Below, in pieces: positions 1-7,763 of a stretch of 64,000 nucleotides of DNA. Every line of letters begins with the position of its first letter. Position 1 is the stretch's first letter. The DNA lies in contig CALVFU010000003.1 of NCBI GenBank assembly GCA_944326905.1, positions 1 through 64,000 on the forward strand, given 5' to 3'. The notes under the pieces are model-generated. The model did no database searches. It worked only from the letters and a program-made list of their open reading frames with translations, and was not told where the DNA came from. Both the position numbers and the translations under genes were made by a program. This DNA is from Candidatus Gastranaerophilales bacterium (lineage in GTDB: Bacteria; Cyanobacteriota; Vampirovibrionia; Gastranaerophilales; Gastranaerophilaceae).

Positions 1-47
1 CTCTTAACCTGCCGCAGCACATCAAAGACTTAATAGAATACGATTAA
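1..47 (+). CDS. C-terminal end of a truncated upstream gene
   Basis: A reading frame is open from the left edge and stops with TAA at 45-47. Its visible residues are LNLPQHIKDLIEYD. A good terminator follows 28 nt later on the same strand, which supports this being a real gene end. Too little is visible to name it. Confidence 0.4.
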   Translation, partial: LNLPQHIKDLIEYD

Positions 48-74
48 TGTAAATATAATTTGACCTCTCTTTCA

Positions 75-110
75 CCCTGTTTCAAGTGCTTGAGGCAGGG
101 TTTTATTTTA
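75..110 (+). terminator. Rho-independent terminator of the left-edge gene
   Basis: A 12-bp stem (75-86 with 89-100, two G-U pairs; the top pairs must open to form a loop) is followed by TTTTATTTTA. It overlaps the stop codon of the converging acetolactate synthase gene. Confidence 0.8.
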
Positions 111-1706
111 TACAAGTTCATCTTCACTTGTTATACAGTCAACTACAATAGGCTCATTAGTCATAAATATATCGGGAAGAGCGGCTTTTAACGTGTGTAT
201 ATTTTCAATCCTTATTCCTTTTATACCATATCCTTCTGCCAATTTTATAAAATCTGGGTTGCACATTTTAGACTGGTAGTATTTCCCATTATAAAGCTTT
301 TCTTGGATTTGTTTTATCATCCCTAGATATCCGTTATTCATAACAAATATTTTTATTGGAATATTGTATTCACGTACTGTTGCAAGCTCTTGGATATTCA
401 TTTGGAAAGAGCCGTCACCTGTAATATTTATAATAACTTCCTCAGGCATAGCAAAGTGTGCGCCGCAGGCTGCCGGAAGTCCAAAACCCATTGTTCCCAT
501 TCCGCCGGAGGTTAAAAAGTGTTTAGGTTTATTGAATTCAAAGCATTTTGCCGCCAGCATCTGGTGTTGACCAACATCCGTTATTATAATTGGATTGAAG
601 CATTTAGTAAAAGTATTTATTTCAGCTAAGACTTCATTTGTCAGCATTTTTCTTGATTTTGCTGGTTGAAAAATCTTTTTATCATTGTATTTGATAATTT
701 GCCTTTTTATTAAACCATAATTATAGAGACTGCTTATAACGTCTTTACAATCTGCCGTTAATTCTTCTACTACATTTACATTCTTAAACTTGTATGGCTC
801 AATATTAATATTTATAACAGGTGTTCCGTCTGCAAACATGTTTGTTTTACAAGTTGTTCTATCACTAAAGGCAACTCCAAATGCAACAATTAAATCAGCT
901 GACAAGAGGGTTTTATTTGCTCTCTCACTGCCGTTAATCCCAATCATACCGCAGTAACTGCCGATATTTTCGGAAACATTTCCAACGCCCATCAATGTAG
1001 ATACAGCCGGTACATTAGTTTCTTTAATTAGTTTCGATAGTTCAAAAAAGGCATCAGCGCAGCCGCCGCCGATTAGAAAAACAGGATTATTAGCTTTATT
1101 AATTTTTTCTGCTATTTTTTTTATATCTAAATTGTTAGTTTGAATAGAAAATTTATTATTATTTATATTTTTTTTATATTCATATTTTTTTTCTAAAACG
1201 GCACGAGATAATTGTACAAGTACTGGTCCTTTTTTACCACTAGTACTCTCTGCAGCAGCATTTTTAACAACGTTATAAATATCATCATTGACATTTGGTT
1301 TATAACAATTTTTTGTAACAGTTTTTACCATCTCTTCAAATTTTACATTTTGAAAAGATTTACCGCAATAATTACATGGCGTTCCTGCAATTACCAGAAT
1401 TGGGATAGAATCTGCAAAAGCGTTTGCAATCCCCGTAACAGTATTAGTTGCGCCTGGACCCGATGTAACAAGGACTATTCCTGTTTTTCCAGATACTCTT
1501 GCATAGCCTTCTGCTGCATGAACACAGGCTTGCTCGTGTCGGCATAGACAATGTGTTATCTCAGGTGTTTCTGCCAGTTCATTATAAATTGAAAGAACAC
1601 AGGCCCCCGGATATCCAAAAATATTTGTGACAGAAGAATCTTTTAGCGCCTCTACCGCTAGTGCAGCTCCTGTTTTATAAATTGTCGGCGACATAACTGA
1701 TAACAT
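108..1706 (-). CDS. ilvB: Acetolactate synthase large-subunit homologue (TPP enzyme)
   Basis: This thiamine-diphosphate enzyme should condense pyruvate with pyruvate or 2-ketobutyrate, the first step of branched-chain amino acid synthesis. The N-terminal Pyr domain shows RHEQACVHAAEGYAR with the catalytic Glu. The C-terminal PP domain shows GDGSFQMN and NNGYLGM. At 532 residues it is slightly shorter than usual (about 560-590). The usual LGMV-x-Q-W-Q segment reads LGMIKQIQ, so the Trp linked to 2-ketobutyrate preference is Ile. No regulatory subunit (ilvN/H) or ilvC lies nearby. There is no Shine-Dalgarno sequence; a second ATG lies 12 nt downstream. A related TPP decarboxylase cannot be excluded. 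Confidence 0.82.
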   Translation of the reverse strand: MLSVMSPTIYKTGAALAVEALKDSSVTNIFGYPGACVLSIYNELAETPEITHCLCRHEQACVHAAEGYARVSGKTGIVLVTSGPGATNTVTGIANAFADSIPILVIAGTPCNYCGKSFQNVKFEEMVKTVTKNCYKPNVNDDIYNVVKNAAAESTSGKKGPVLVQLSRAVLEKKYEYKKNINNNKFSIQTNNLDIKKIAEKINKANNPVFLIGGGCADAFFELSKLIKETNVPAVSTLMGVGNVSENIGSYCGMIGINGSERANKTLLSADLIVAFGVAFSDRTTCKTNMFADGTPVININIEPYKFKNVNVVEELTADCKDVISSLYNYGLIKRQIIKYNDKKIFQPAKSRKMLTNEVLAEINTFTKCFNPIIITDVGQHQMLAAKCFEFNKPKHFLTSGGMGTMGFGLPAACGAHFAMPEEVIINITGDGSFQMNIQELATVREYNIPIKIFVMNNGYLGMIKQIQEKLYNGKYYQSKMCNPDFIKLAEGYGIKGIRIENIHTLKAALPDIFMTNEPIVVDCITSEDELV

Positions 1707-1715
1707 ATTTCAAAA

Positions 1716-1744
1716 AATATAACAAAATATAAGTTAATTGTAAA
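1716..1744 (-). promoter_or_regulatory. Promoter of the ilvB-like gene
   Basis: On the minus strand TTTACA is followed by a 17-nt spacer and TATATT, 9 nt before the start codon. The predicted mRNA would have only about 2-3 untranslated bases, in keeping with the missing ribosome binding site. Confidence 0.6.
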
Positions 1745-1759
1745 GAATTACTTAGTTTC

Positions 1760-1788
1760 TTGAATTAAAAATTTTATCGTACTATAAT
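1760..1788 (+). promoter_or_regulatory. Sigma-70-type promoter of the SLH gene
   Basis: TTGAAT, a 17-nt spacer and a perfect TATAAT lie about 36 nt upstream of the SLH start codon, leaving a leader that carries AAGAGGA. Confidence 0.75.
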
Positions 1789-1823
1789 TATCTTGGAATT
1801 TTATTTTAAGAGGAATGTATATT

Positions 1824-3125
1824 ATGAAGAAGTTATTAGCATCAATGTTAGCTGTTGTAATGTTAGGCTTTAACACATTACCAGTTTTGGCTGCCTATGG
1901 TATTGATGATTCTTACTGGGCAAGTAAAGAAATAAACAAAGTAGTTGAAGATGGTATTTTACCTTTAGATGCATTAGGAAATTTTAATCCTGAAAATTCT
2001 ATTACAAGAATTCAATTTGTGCAAGGCTTATTAAAAGTTTTATCTAACGAGAATCTTGACGTTACTATTACAAATACTATGTCGGATATATCAGTTTACG
2101 ATAATTATTATGATGATGTCTTAAGAGGGCAGCAGCTAGGCGTAGTTTATGGTTATCCTGATGGCACTTTCAAGCCGGAAAAGAACCTTTTAAGGTCTGA
2201 AGTTACTTCTTTAATGAGTCATATCACTAAAGAACAAGATTACGATGCGACTCTCTTAAACGCTTTTAAAGATACAAGTGATATTCCGGGATGGGCAGAG
2301 TTGTCTTATGAAAAAGCAATCAGCTATGGATTATATGTTAATCATCCAGATGAAGAAATGCTTGAGCCAAATAGAGAATTGACCAGGGCTGAAGCAGCAG
2401 TTTTATTAGCAAAGTTAGCGGATATGCTTAATGTTGTAAAAGACGAGTACTTAGGCGGTAATCAAGAACCAGTCATTGAAGAACCGCAAGAAATAGTTCT
2501 AGGTGTAGAACATTTGTGTGTCCACAGACAAGCGCCTAACAACACTGTTACCTTAACTAATTTCAAAAAGACTGTTAATCAAGGTAACGTAGTACAAATA
2601 GCATTCTCAGAAAAATTCCTTTCTAAAAAGCATAAGGGCGGAGAAATTGTTAATTTCTACCTTCCTAAAGACCTGTACACCGTGGAAGGGACTAAAGTCC
2701 TTCCCGAAGGTACAAGGTTCGTAGCAGAAATAATGGATATTCAAAACCCTAAAATCTTTAATAAAAAAGCAAGAGTTAATCTGATTTTTAAACACATACT
2801 ATTACCAGATGGCAGTGTGATTGATATTACGGGTAAGCCGTTTACAAAAGATGGGCGTCTTGCTGAAGGTCCTTGGGTTACTTTTGGTAAAGTCTTGTTA
2901 TATACAATAACAGGCGGTGCTGTAGGTACAGGTGTTGGTATGAGTTTAGCGTTTATACCCAATCCTTCAAGAGTTGGTACAGCACTAGGTATTGGTATAC
3001 CTGTAGGTTGTACGGTTGGTTTGATTACGGGTCTTATTACCCCGGGTGTAAACTATAAGGCTAAACAAGGTGAGTGTATTTACTTGCTTCTTATTGATGA
3101 TGTAAATATTGAAGAACAATTATAG
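1824..3125 (+). CDS. Secreted SLH-domain protein with C-terminal barrel-like region
   Basis: The start is the second ATG: AAGAGGA lies 9 nt before it but directly abuts the first ATG. The N-terminus (MKKLLASMLAVVMLG...) is a signal peptide ending near VLAA. Three SLH repeats follow in roughly residues 25-200, each with a YWA/W-start and the GYPDGTFKP or LTRAEAA type signatures. They should tether the protein to cell-wall or secondary polymers. The C-terminal half has alternating beta-type sequence and a glycine-rich hydrophobic stretch (roughly 355-405) that could insert in a membrane. That half resembles the C-terminal part of the other SLH protein in this window. No porin motif is recognisable. 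It is followed by a strong terminator, so probably monocistronic. Confidence 0.8.
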   Translation: MKKLLASMLAVVMLGFNTLPVLAAYGIDDSYWASKEINKVVEDGILPLDALGNFNPENSITRIQFVQGLLKVLSNENLDVTITNTMSDISVYDNYYDDVLRGQQLGVVYGYPDGTFKPEKNLLRSEVTSLMSHITKEQDYDATLLNAFKDTSDIPGWAELSYEKAISYGLYVNHPDEEMLEPNRELTRAEAAVLLAKLADMLNVVKDEYLGGNQEPVIEEPQEIVLGVEHLCVHRQAPNNTVTLTNFKKTVNQGNVVQIAFSEKFLSKKHKGGEIVNFYLPKDLYTVEGTKVLPEGTRFVAEIMDIQNPKIFNKKARVNLIFKHILLPDGSVIDITGKPFTKDGRLAEGPWVTFGKVLLYTITGGAVGTGVGMSLAFIPNPSRVGTALGIGIPVGCTVGLITGLITPGVNYKAKQGECIYLLLIDDVNIEEQL

Positions 3126-3140
3126 TAATAAATACTTATA

Positions 3141-3175
3141 AAAACTCCTGAGTAATATTTTCAGGAGTTTTTTTT
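3141..3175. terminator. Bidirectional terminator between SLH and XRE genes
   Basis: AAAACTCCTGA (3141-3151) pairs perfectly with TCAGGAGTTTT (3161-3171). T-runs lie on the 3' side of both strands, so it can serve both converging genes. Confidence 0.85.
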
Positions 3176-3518
3176 ATATTGAATGCATTAACTTACTTAC
3201 TAGCTTTAGTGTTTCATAGTAATTTAGCAGTTCCTTATCTGTTTTTGCTGAATTTAAGATTTTTATTGCTTTTGCATATATTTGATTATTCATAAATAAA
3301 TTCTGCTCAACTTCTGTTGTTTCTATATCTTGTAAATTAAAATTAAGTATTTGGGATAATTTTTTTAATGTTTTGTATGTCGGCAGGTGTATACCATTTT
3401 CAATTTTTGATAAGTGTTTATTATCAATATTTGCGAGTTCTGCAAGTTTTTCCTGTGTCAGTCCTTTGCTCTTGCGTAATTCTTTTATTTTCTTACCTAA
3501 TTTACTATCTTTACTCAT
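3174..3518 (-). CDS. XRE-family helix-turn-helix regulator
   Basis: This 114-residue protein has an N-terminal Cro/C1-type helix-turn-helix (about residues 6-58: LGKKIKELRKSKGLTQEKLA, then HLSKIENG). A short helical C-terminal tail rich in Lys, Glu and Leu probably mediates dimerisation. The ATG start was chosen over an upstream in-frame TTG (3539) because the HTH fits it and the TTG lacks a convincing ribosome binding site. It has no partner gene, phage genes or toxin nearby, so its targets are unknown. Its C-terminus shares a bidirectional terminator with the SLH gene. Confidence 0.8.
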   Translation of the reverse strand: MSKDSKLGKKIKELRKSKGLTQEKLAELANIDNKHLSKIENGIHLPTYKTLKKLSQILNFNLQDIETTEVEQNLFMNNQIYAKAIKILNSAKTDKELLNYYETLKLVSKLMHSI

Positions 3519-3609
3519 ATTAGCCTGCTTTTTATACAATTTTCCGATAAATTAAGGTATATATACACCGCATTTTTAACACTAAAAACTTTATATAAGT
3601 GTGTTATAT

Positions 3610-3637
3610 TTGACAATTTTCTTTATTTTGATATAAT
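3610..3637 (+). promoter_or_regulatory. Consensus promoter with no protein gene behind it
   Basis: A perfect TTGACA and a perfect TATAAT are separated by 16 nt. The only thing downstream on this strand is a short AU-rich stretch and a terminator. Confidence 0.75.
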
Positions 3638-3643
3638 ATATAC

Positions 3644-3745
3644 AGTGAGAGTAAACATATACATACTTAAAAATTATATATAAATTTCTTTAATTTCACA
3701 TTAACTCCTAATAAATATTTATTAGGAGTTGTTTTTTTTATTTTT
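3644..3745 (+). ncRNA. Candidate small RNA, about 95-100 nt
   Basis: Transcription from the consensus promoter just upstream should start near 3644. It would end at a perfect 28-nt palindrome (AACTCCTAATAAAT and its complement, 3703-3730) followed by GTTTTTTTTATTTTT. No gene on this strand can use the promoter, and the terminator is poorly oriented for the converging glycosidase gene. The only reading frame inside is 12 codons from a GTG at 3645 (reading to YI-stop). I favour a non-coding RNA. I recognise no known family. Confidence 0.5.
3703..3745 (+). terminator. Terminator of the candidate small RNA
   Basis: A perfect 14-bp inverted repeat is followed by eight T residues on the plus strand. 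Confidence 0.85.
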
Positions 3746-3753
3746 ATAGAAAT

Positions 3754-4554
3754 TTATTTCTTCTTATAAATCATAAATGATTTTAGCTTTCTGCCGGTAT
3801 CATGCTCCTTAGCTTCAACAGAAATCACATTAATTTTATCTAAATAATTAAAGGATGTAGAACTGCCCCCGTCAAAAGCCATAGCTTTGTCTAATTTATA
3901 GTTTTCAACCAATGATCTTACTTCGAACATTGTCATTGGGTGTTGATTAGTAATTATAAAAATATGCACAATTCCATTTTTTAAACCAATGATTGTTCTG
4001 GCAGTTTTATGAAGAACAGATGCTGACTCTCTAATAATATTTCCGTCTTTATCTTTAATTATAAAAGCTTCTTCTTCTAAACGCAAATCAGGGTATATCA
4101 TAGGACCGCCTTGCGCTGACGCCATAAGCAGACATCCGTCAGGTAATGGTGTGTCATGTGGTGCAATATCAAATGTTTTATTCAGCCCGCAATCAAGAAT
4201 CCTAAATTCAGTTCTTCCTAATATTCTATCTAAATTATTCCGTAACTGCGGATTTTGTATAAGATTTTCATTAAAAAGAGGGTCTAAGTCATTGGTTGTT
4301 TTAGAGGTAACATAGGAGATAGTTTTTTTATTGATTGGATCAAAAAAGCCGGCATTTATTGTTAATGCTGAGCCGTTCATTTGATGAATTTTTTTGTTAG
4401 TTTCAAGCTCATTAACTGTTACAAAATCAATATATTTTGCTGCTTTTTTATCATTTAATACAATATGATATATACCATCATCAAAGTCTATTTGGGGTTC
4501 TGCGTAAGCGCAGGAAAAATTAAAAATGAGTAATAAAAGAATAAATTTCTTCAT
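3754..4554 (-). CDS. Secreted phosphodiester glycosidase family protein (NAGPA-like)
   Basis: This 266-residue protein has a signal peptide (MKKFILLLLIFNFSCAYA) and then the NAGPA fold seen in N-acetylglucosamine-1-phosphodiester alpha-N-acetylglucosaminidase. Family signatures are visible: INAGFFDP near residue 70, ARTIIGL near 185 and the Asp-Gly-Gly motif in MAFDGGSSTSF near 230. The family removes sugars from phosphodiester linkages; the substrate here is unknown. It is the last gene of an operon with LPS transport genes, ending 3 nt from the LptF/G gene. That suggests an envelope glycan or cell-surface phosphodiester substrate, which is inference. Confidence 0.82.
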   Translation of the reverse strand: MKKFILLLLIFNFSCAYAEPQIDFDDGIYHIVLNDKKAAKYIDFVTVNELETNKKIHQMNGSALTINAGFFDPINKKTISYVTSKTTNDLDPLFNENLIQNPQLRNNLDRILGRTEFRILDCGLNKTFDIAPHDTPLPDGCLLMASAQGGPMIYPDLRLEEEAFIIKDKDGNIIRESASVLHKTARTIIGLKNGIVHIFIITNQHPMTMFEVRSLVENYKLDKAMAFDGGSSTSFNYLDKINVISVEAKEHDTGRKLKSFMIYKKK

Positions 4555-4556
4555 TA

Positions 4557-5696
4557 TTATTTCCCTTTAGCATTAGTTACAGGCTTGATTTTTGATGAAA
4601 GCTCCTTAGATTGATAAAATTTATATGTTGCAAATGCAAATAGTAATGGAGAAAAAGAGGCAGCAAGCAATGGAGGTAAAACACCTTTTTCAGCCAACAA
4701 ATCAAAGAACGGCAACGTAATATAATAAATAAATACACACCCAATTGCAATAACAAAACCTACAAGCGAGCGTTCTCTCGGACGTGAAAAACCAAGAATA
4801 GCTCCCATTAGCGCCAGAAGGATACATACAAGCGGATGAATAAAGCGCTGGTAGTACTTATTAGCATTAAGTCTAAATTCTTCGTCAAGGCTCTCTGATT
4901 TTAGCAGCTTAATGTATCTTGCTAAACCCGCATTATCTATTTCTCTATCACGTTTAGTAGAATATTCCATCAAGGTCTTTGCATTATTGGCTTCTTCACC
5001 TTCTATAATATCTAATGAAGGTATTGTTGATATTTCTTCAAAAATACCATCACCTGATATACCGTACGAAATCACATTTTTTAACGTCCATTTGTCATCC
5101 TTAATAACACCAGTCTCTGCAACTTGTATATTAGTTAAAGGATGAATGTCGCTGTATACTTTTTGTGCAAAGTCTAAAACAATTATATTATCCATTGAAT
5201 CTCTATTATATCTAGATACAATAATACCCATTAATGGGTGTTTATCAACATCTTTTTTTATGTAAACAAATTGTGACACAGGATTAACTTTTTTTATTTC
5301 ATTAAGTTTTTCACAAGAATACGGAATGAGTTTATCGTACGTTACAAAGCATAGATAAGTTACTATAAGCGACAATACCACAACAGGAGCTATAATTCTT
5401 GCAAAAGACATTCCTGCAGCTCTAAATATAGTAAGCTCAAAATCTTTGCTTAATTTATCAAAAGTAAATAAAGTTCCCAATAATAGACCTACAGGAAAAG
5501 CTTTACCTAAAATTTTAGGCAGTTCGCAAACCAAAACCATAACTGCAACCTGCGGGCTATATACACCCTCTATTGTATTTTTAATGGTTTTTAAAAGCAT
5601 TTCCGGTGCAATCCATATTACGGTAAAAAGTATGATAGCAACAAGTGTTGCTAAAAGAACCTGTGTAAAAATATATTTGTCATATATTTTTATCAT
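4557..5696 (-). CDS. LptF/LptG family permease (YjgP/YjgQ)
   Basis: This 379-residue inner-membrane permease belongs to the family that extracts LPS from the membrane in the LptB2FG exporter. Three N-terminal membrane helices (about residues 12-32, 60-80, 98-118) precede a large soluble beta-jellyroll region. Three more helices follow in residues 280-370, the usual 3+3 layout. Its ATG overlaps the lptB stop by 4 nt, so the two are translationally coupled. Only one F/G-type gene is present here; a homodimer or a second copy elsewhere is needed. LptC and LptA are not in the window. Confidence 0.88.
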   Translation of the reverse strand: MIKIYDKYIFTQVLLATLVAIILFTVIWIAPEMLLKTIKNTIEGVYSPQVAVMVLVCELPKILGKAFPVGLLLGTLFTFDKLSKDFELTIFRAAGMSFARIIAPVVVLSLIVTYLCFVTYDKLIPYSCEKLNEIKKVNPVSQFVYIKKDVDKHPLMGIIVSRYNRDSMDNIIVLDFAQKVYSDIHPLTNIQVAETGVIKDDKWTLKNVISYGISGDGIFEEISTIPSLDIIEGEEANNAKTLMEYSTKRDREIDNAGLARYIKLLKSESLDEEFRLNANKYYQRFIHPLVCILLALMGAILGFSRPRERSLVGFVIAIGCVFIYYITLPFFDLLAEKGVLPPLLAASFSPLLFAFATYKFYQSKELSSKIKPVTNAKGK

Positions 5697-6418
5697 AATT
5701 TAAAGTCCTTTCCAAGATAAAATTCTTTTGCTATCGGATCTTCTGCAACTTCTTCGCTGCGTCCTTGGATTTTTATTTTGCCATCAAATATAACATAGGC
5801 TCGGTCAGTTATGGATAATGTAGCTTTTGGGTTGTGATCAGTAATCAAAACCCCAAGCCCTTTATCTTCAGAGAGTTTTCTTATATTATCTTTAATTTCA
5901 CCTATTGCAATAGGATCAATCCCTGTAAAAGGTTCGTCTAAAAGAATAAAATCAGGGCTTGCTGCAAGTGCTCGAGCCAATTCAACTCTTCGTCTCTCTC
6001 CACCTGATAATGATATTGCTTGTGCTTTTCTTAATTTTGCAACACCAAACTCACTCAGCAAATCTTCTAATTTTTGTTGTTTTTCTTCTTTATTTAATTT
6101 ATCATTCATTTCCAAAACCAGTTTGATATTATCTTCTACCGTTAATTTTCTAAAAATAGAAGTTTCCTGCGGAAGGTAACCGATACCAGCTTTAGCTCGT
6201 AAATTCATAGGCCAAGATGAAATATCTTCGCCATTAAAAACAACTTTTCCTGAATAAGGCTTAACAAGTCCTACAATCATATAAAAAGTTGTAGTTTTAC
6301 CTGCTCCGTTTGGTCCAAGCAAACATACTACTTCGCCTTTATTAATATAAAAAGAAACATCATTTACAACACTTCTATCGCCATAAACCTTTACAAGATT
6401 AAAAGCTTCTATCTTCAT
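5693..6418 (-). CDS. lptB: LPS export ABC ATPase LptB
   Basis: The 241-residue ATPase has Walker A GPNGAGKTTT (about residue 35), a Q-loop (YLPQE), the signature LSGGERRR, Walker B FILLDEPFTGID and an H-loop (ITDH). LptB-typical stretches are present: the YMIVGLV-x-P start, LTVEDNI and the C-terminal YLG-x-x-F. It powers the permease encoded immediately downstream. It overlaps both neighbours by 4 nt, placing it in the middle of a coupled operon. Confidence 0.92.
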   Translation of the reverse strand: MKIEAFNLVKVYGDRSVVNDVSFYINKGEVVCLLGPNGAGKTTTFYMIVGLVKPYSGKVVFNGEDISSWPMNLRAKAGIGYLPQETSIFRKLTVEDNIKLVLEMNDKLNKEEKQQKLEDLLSEFGVAKLRKAQAISLSGGERRRVELARALAASPDFILLDEPFTGIDPIAIGEIKDNIRKLSEDKGLGVLITDHNPKATLSITDRAYVIFDGKIKIQGRSEEVAEDPIAKEFYLGKDFKL

Positions 6419-7653
6419 ACCAAACCTCTATTTTCTGCTAAAATAGCTCCTATATCCTTTCTGTAAGTAATACTTTTAAAATTGAGCTCTTTTACTTCAG
6501 TGTATAATGTTTCTCTAGCACGTGCAATAGTACCCGCAAGAGTTGTGAGAATTACATTTTTTCCTTTAACTGTTTCATATTCCAGATATTTATTCTTTTC
6601 AAGCGGATACATTGTAAGAATTGTATCTTCTGCAAGATTTTTTACGCCCTCAATAATATCACCATCATGTTTTGCTGAAATAACGAGAGATAGCGCATTA
6701 CAATCCTTTTGTGGAATATAATCATACATATCTGCAAAGAGTCCTTCTAGACAATCATTTATTACCTTTACTAAATCAATATCCAGAAGTGCCAGCAGTC
6801 CTGGAGCATCAGTATCAGAGAGAAAATATTTTGAATTGGTGATAATAAGTCTTTCGTCGTCTGTTAATATACATTCAAATCCAAAAATTCCTATAAATGG
6901 TGTCCCTTGCTGTTCAAAGTACTCTATAAAAGAATTTGCGGCACTAGTTGTTAAATAATCTATACCCGCATCAGTTAATTTATAAAAAGGAGATAAAGCT
7001 CCAAGTCCATTTGTTAATACACCGCCGTCTCCATCAAGTGAAAAATTGTAATTAAGTGCTGTACCAAGCGGTAAAGCCTTATACCCGTCTGATATAAAAT
7101 AAATTGAAAAAGTTTTTCCGTAAATAAATTCTTCAATCAGAATTGTTTCGTTTTTAAATACCAAATCATCAATTACAGCTTTTGCAATTTTTTCATTAAC
7201 ACAAATAGCAGCCGATTCTTTTAATTTTGACTTGATTATAATCGGAAATTTAGCACTTTTTATATAATCATACGCTGCACTTGCCTTATCAAATGATGCA
7301 AATCTTGGAATAGGTATATGAAGTTTATAGAGTAATTTTTTTATTCCTATTTTATCATTAAAGAATGAAGAGGCATTCAGAGCTGGTGCAAATAACTGTA
7401 ATTTGTTTTCTTCAAAAATATTAGCAAGCTCTTTAGTTGCAAATTCAATATCTACTGGGATAGTTATTGAAATCTCATTATTCTTAACAAACTCAGCAAT
7501 GCCCGCAGAAGAGTAGTTTTCTATTTTCACAGTTGTTGTAAATTCATTAATTACTGAATTTCCAGGATAAACAAAAACTTCACTCCGCGAAGAAAGATAT
7601 TTTGCTAATGAATATACCTGTGCACTCCTGCCTAATATCAATATTTTTCTCAT
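6415..7653 (-). CDS. PurD-like ATP-grasp protein with degenerate active site
   Basis: The 412-residue protein matches phosphoribosylamine-glycine ligase (GARS) in length and overall order. It shows EEFIYGKTFS (for EEFLxGEExS), GGVLTNGLGALSP (for TGGMGAYSP) and the C-terminal LTTLAGTIARARETLY... YRKDIG. Many catalytic segments are changed. The N-terminal GxGGREHA loop reads LGRSAQVY. The ATP-site KxxGLAxGKGV reads IKSKLKESAAI. The metal-binding RFGDPE region reads KYFLSDTDA. It is therefore probably a divergent paralogue rather than the purine enzyme. It opens the lpt operon and overlaps lptB by 4 nt, hinting at an envelope role (inference). Confidence 0.65.
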   Translation of the reverse strand: MRKILILGRSAQVYSLAKYLSSRSEVFVYPGNSVINEFTTTVKIENYSSAGIAEFVKNNEISITIPVDIEFATKELANIFEENKLQLFAPALNASSFFNDKIGIKKLLYKLHIPIPRFASFDKASAAYDYIKSAKFPIIIKSKLKESAAICVNEKIAKAVIDDLVFKNETILIEEFIYGKTFSIYFISDGYKALPLGTALNYNFSLDGDGGVLTNGLGALSPFYKLTDAGIDYLTTSAANSFIEYFEQQGTPFIGIFGFECILTDDERLIITNSKYFLSDTDAPGLLALLDIDLVKVINDCLEGLFADMYDYIPQKDCNALSLVISAKHDGDIIEGVKNLAEDTILTMYPLEKNKYLEYETVKGKNVILTTLAGTIARARETLYTEVKELNFKSITYRKDIGAILAENRGLV

Positions 7654-7763
7654 AATAATTATTATATCTTAAAAATGAACTCTATTTATATTTTTGTAAA
7701 TTTTTATAAACCCATACCAATAAAAAAGCAATTTTTTACTATTATATGTTTTATATTAGTACT

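Noticed and set aside
3645-3683. 12-codon GTG frame in the candidate small RNA as a peptide gene
   Set aside because: No ribosome binding site and no alternative pairing with the terminator. No gene downstream on that strand to control. Left as part of the RNA.
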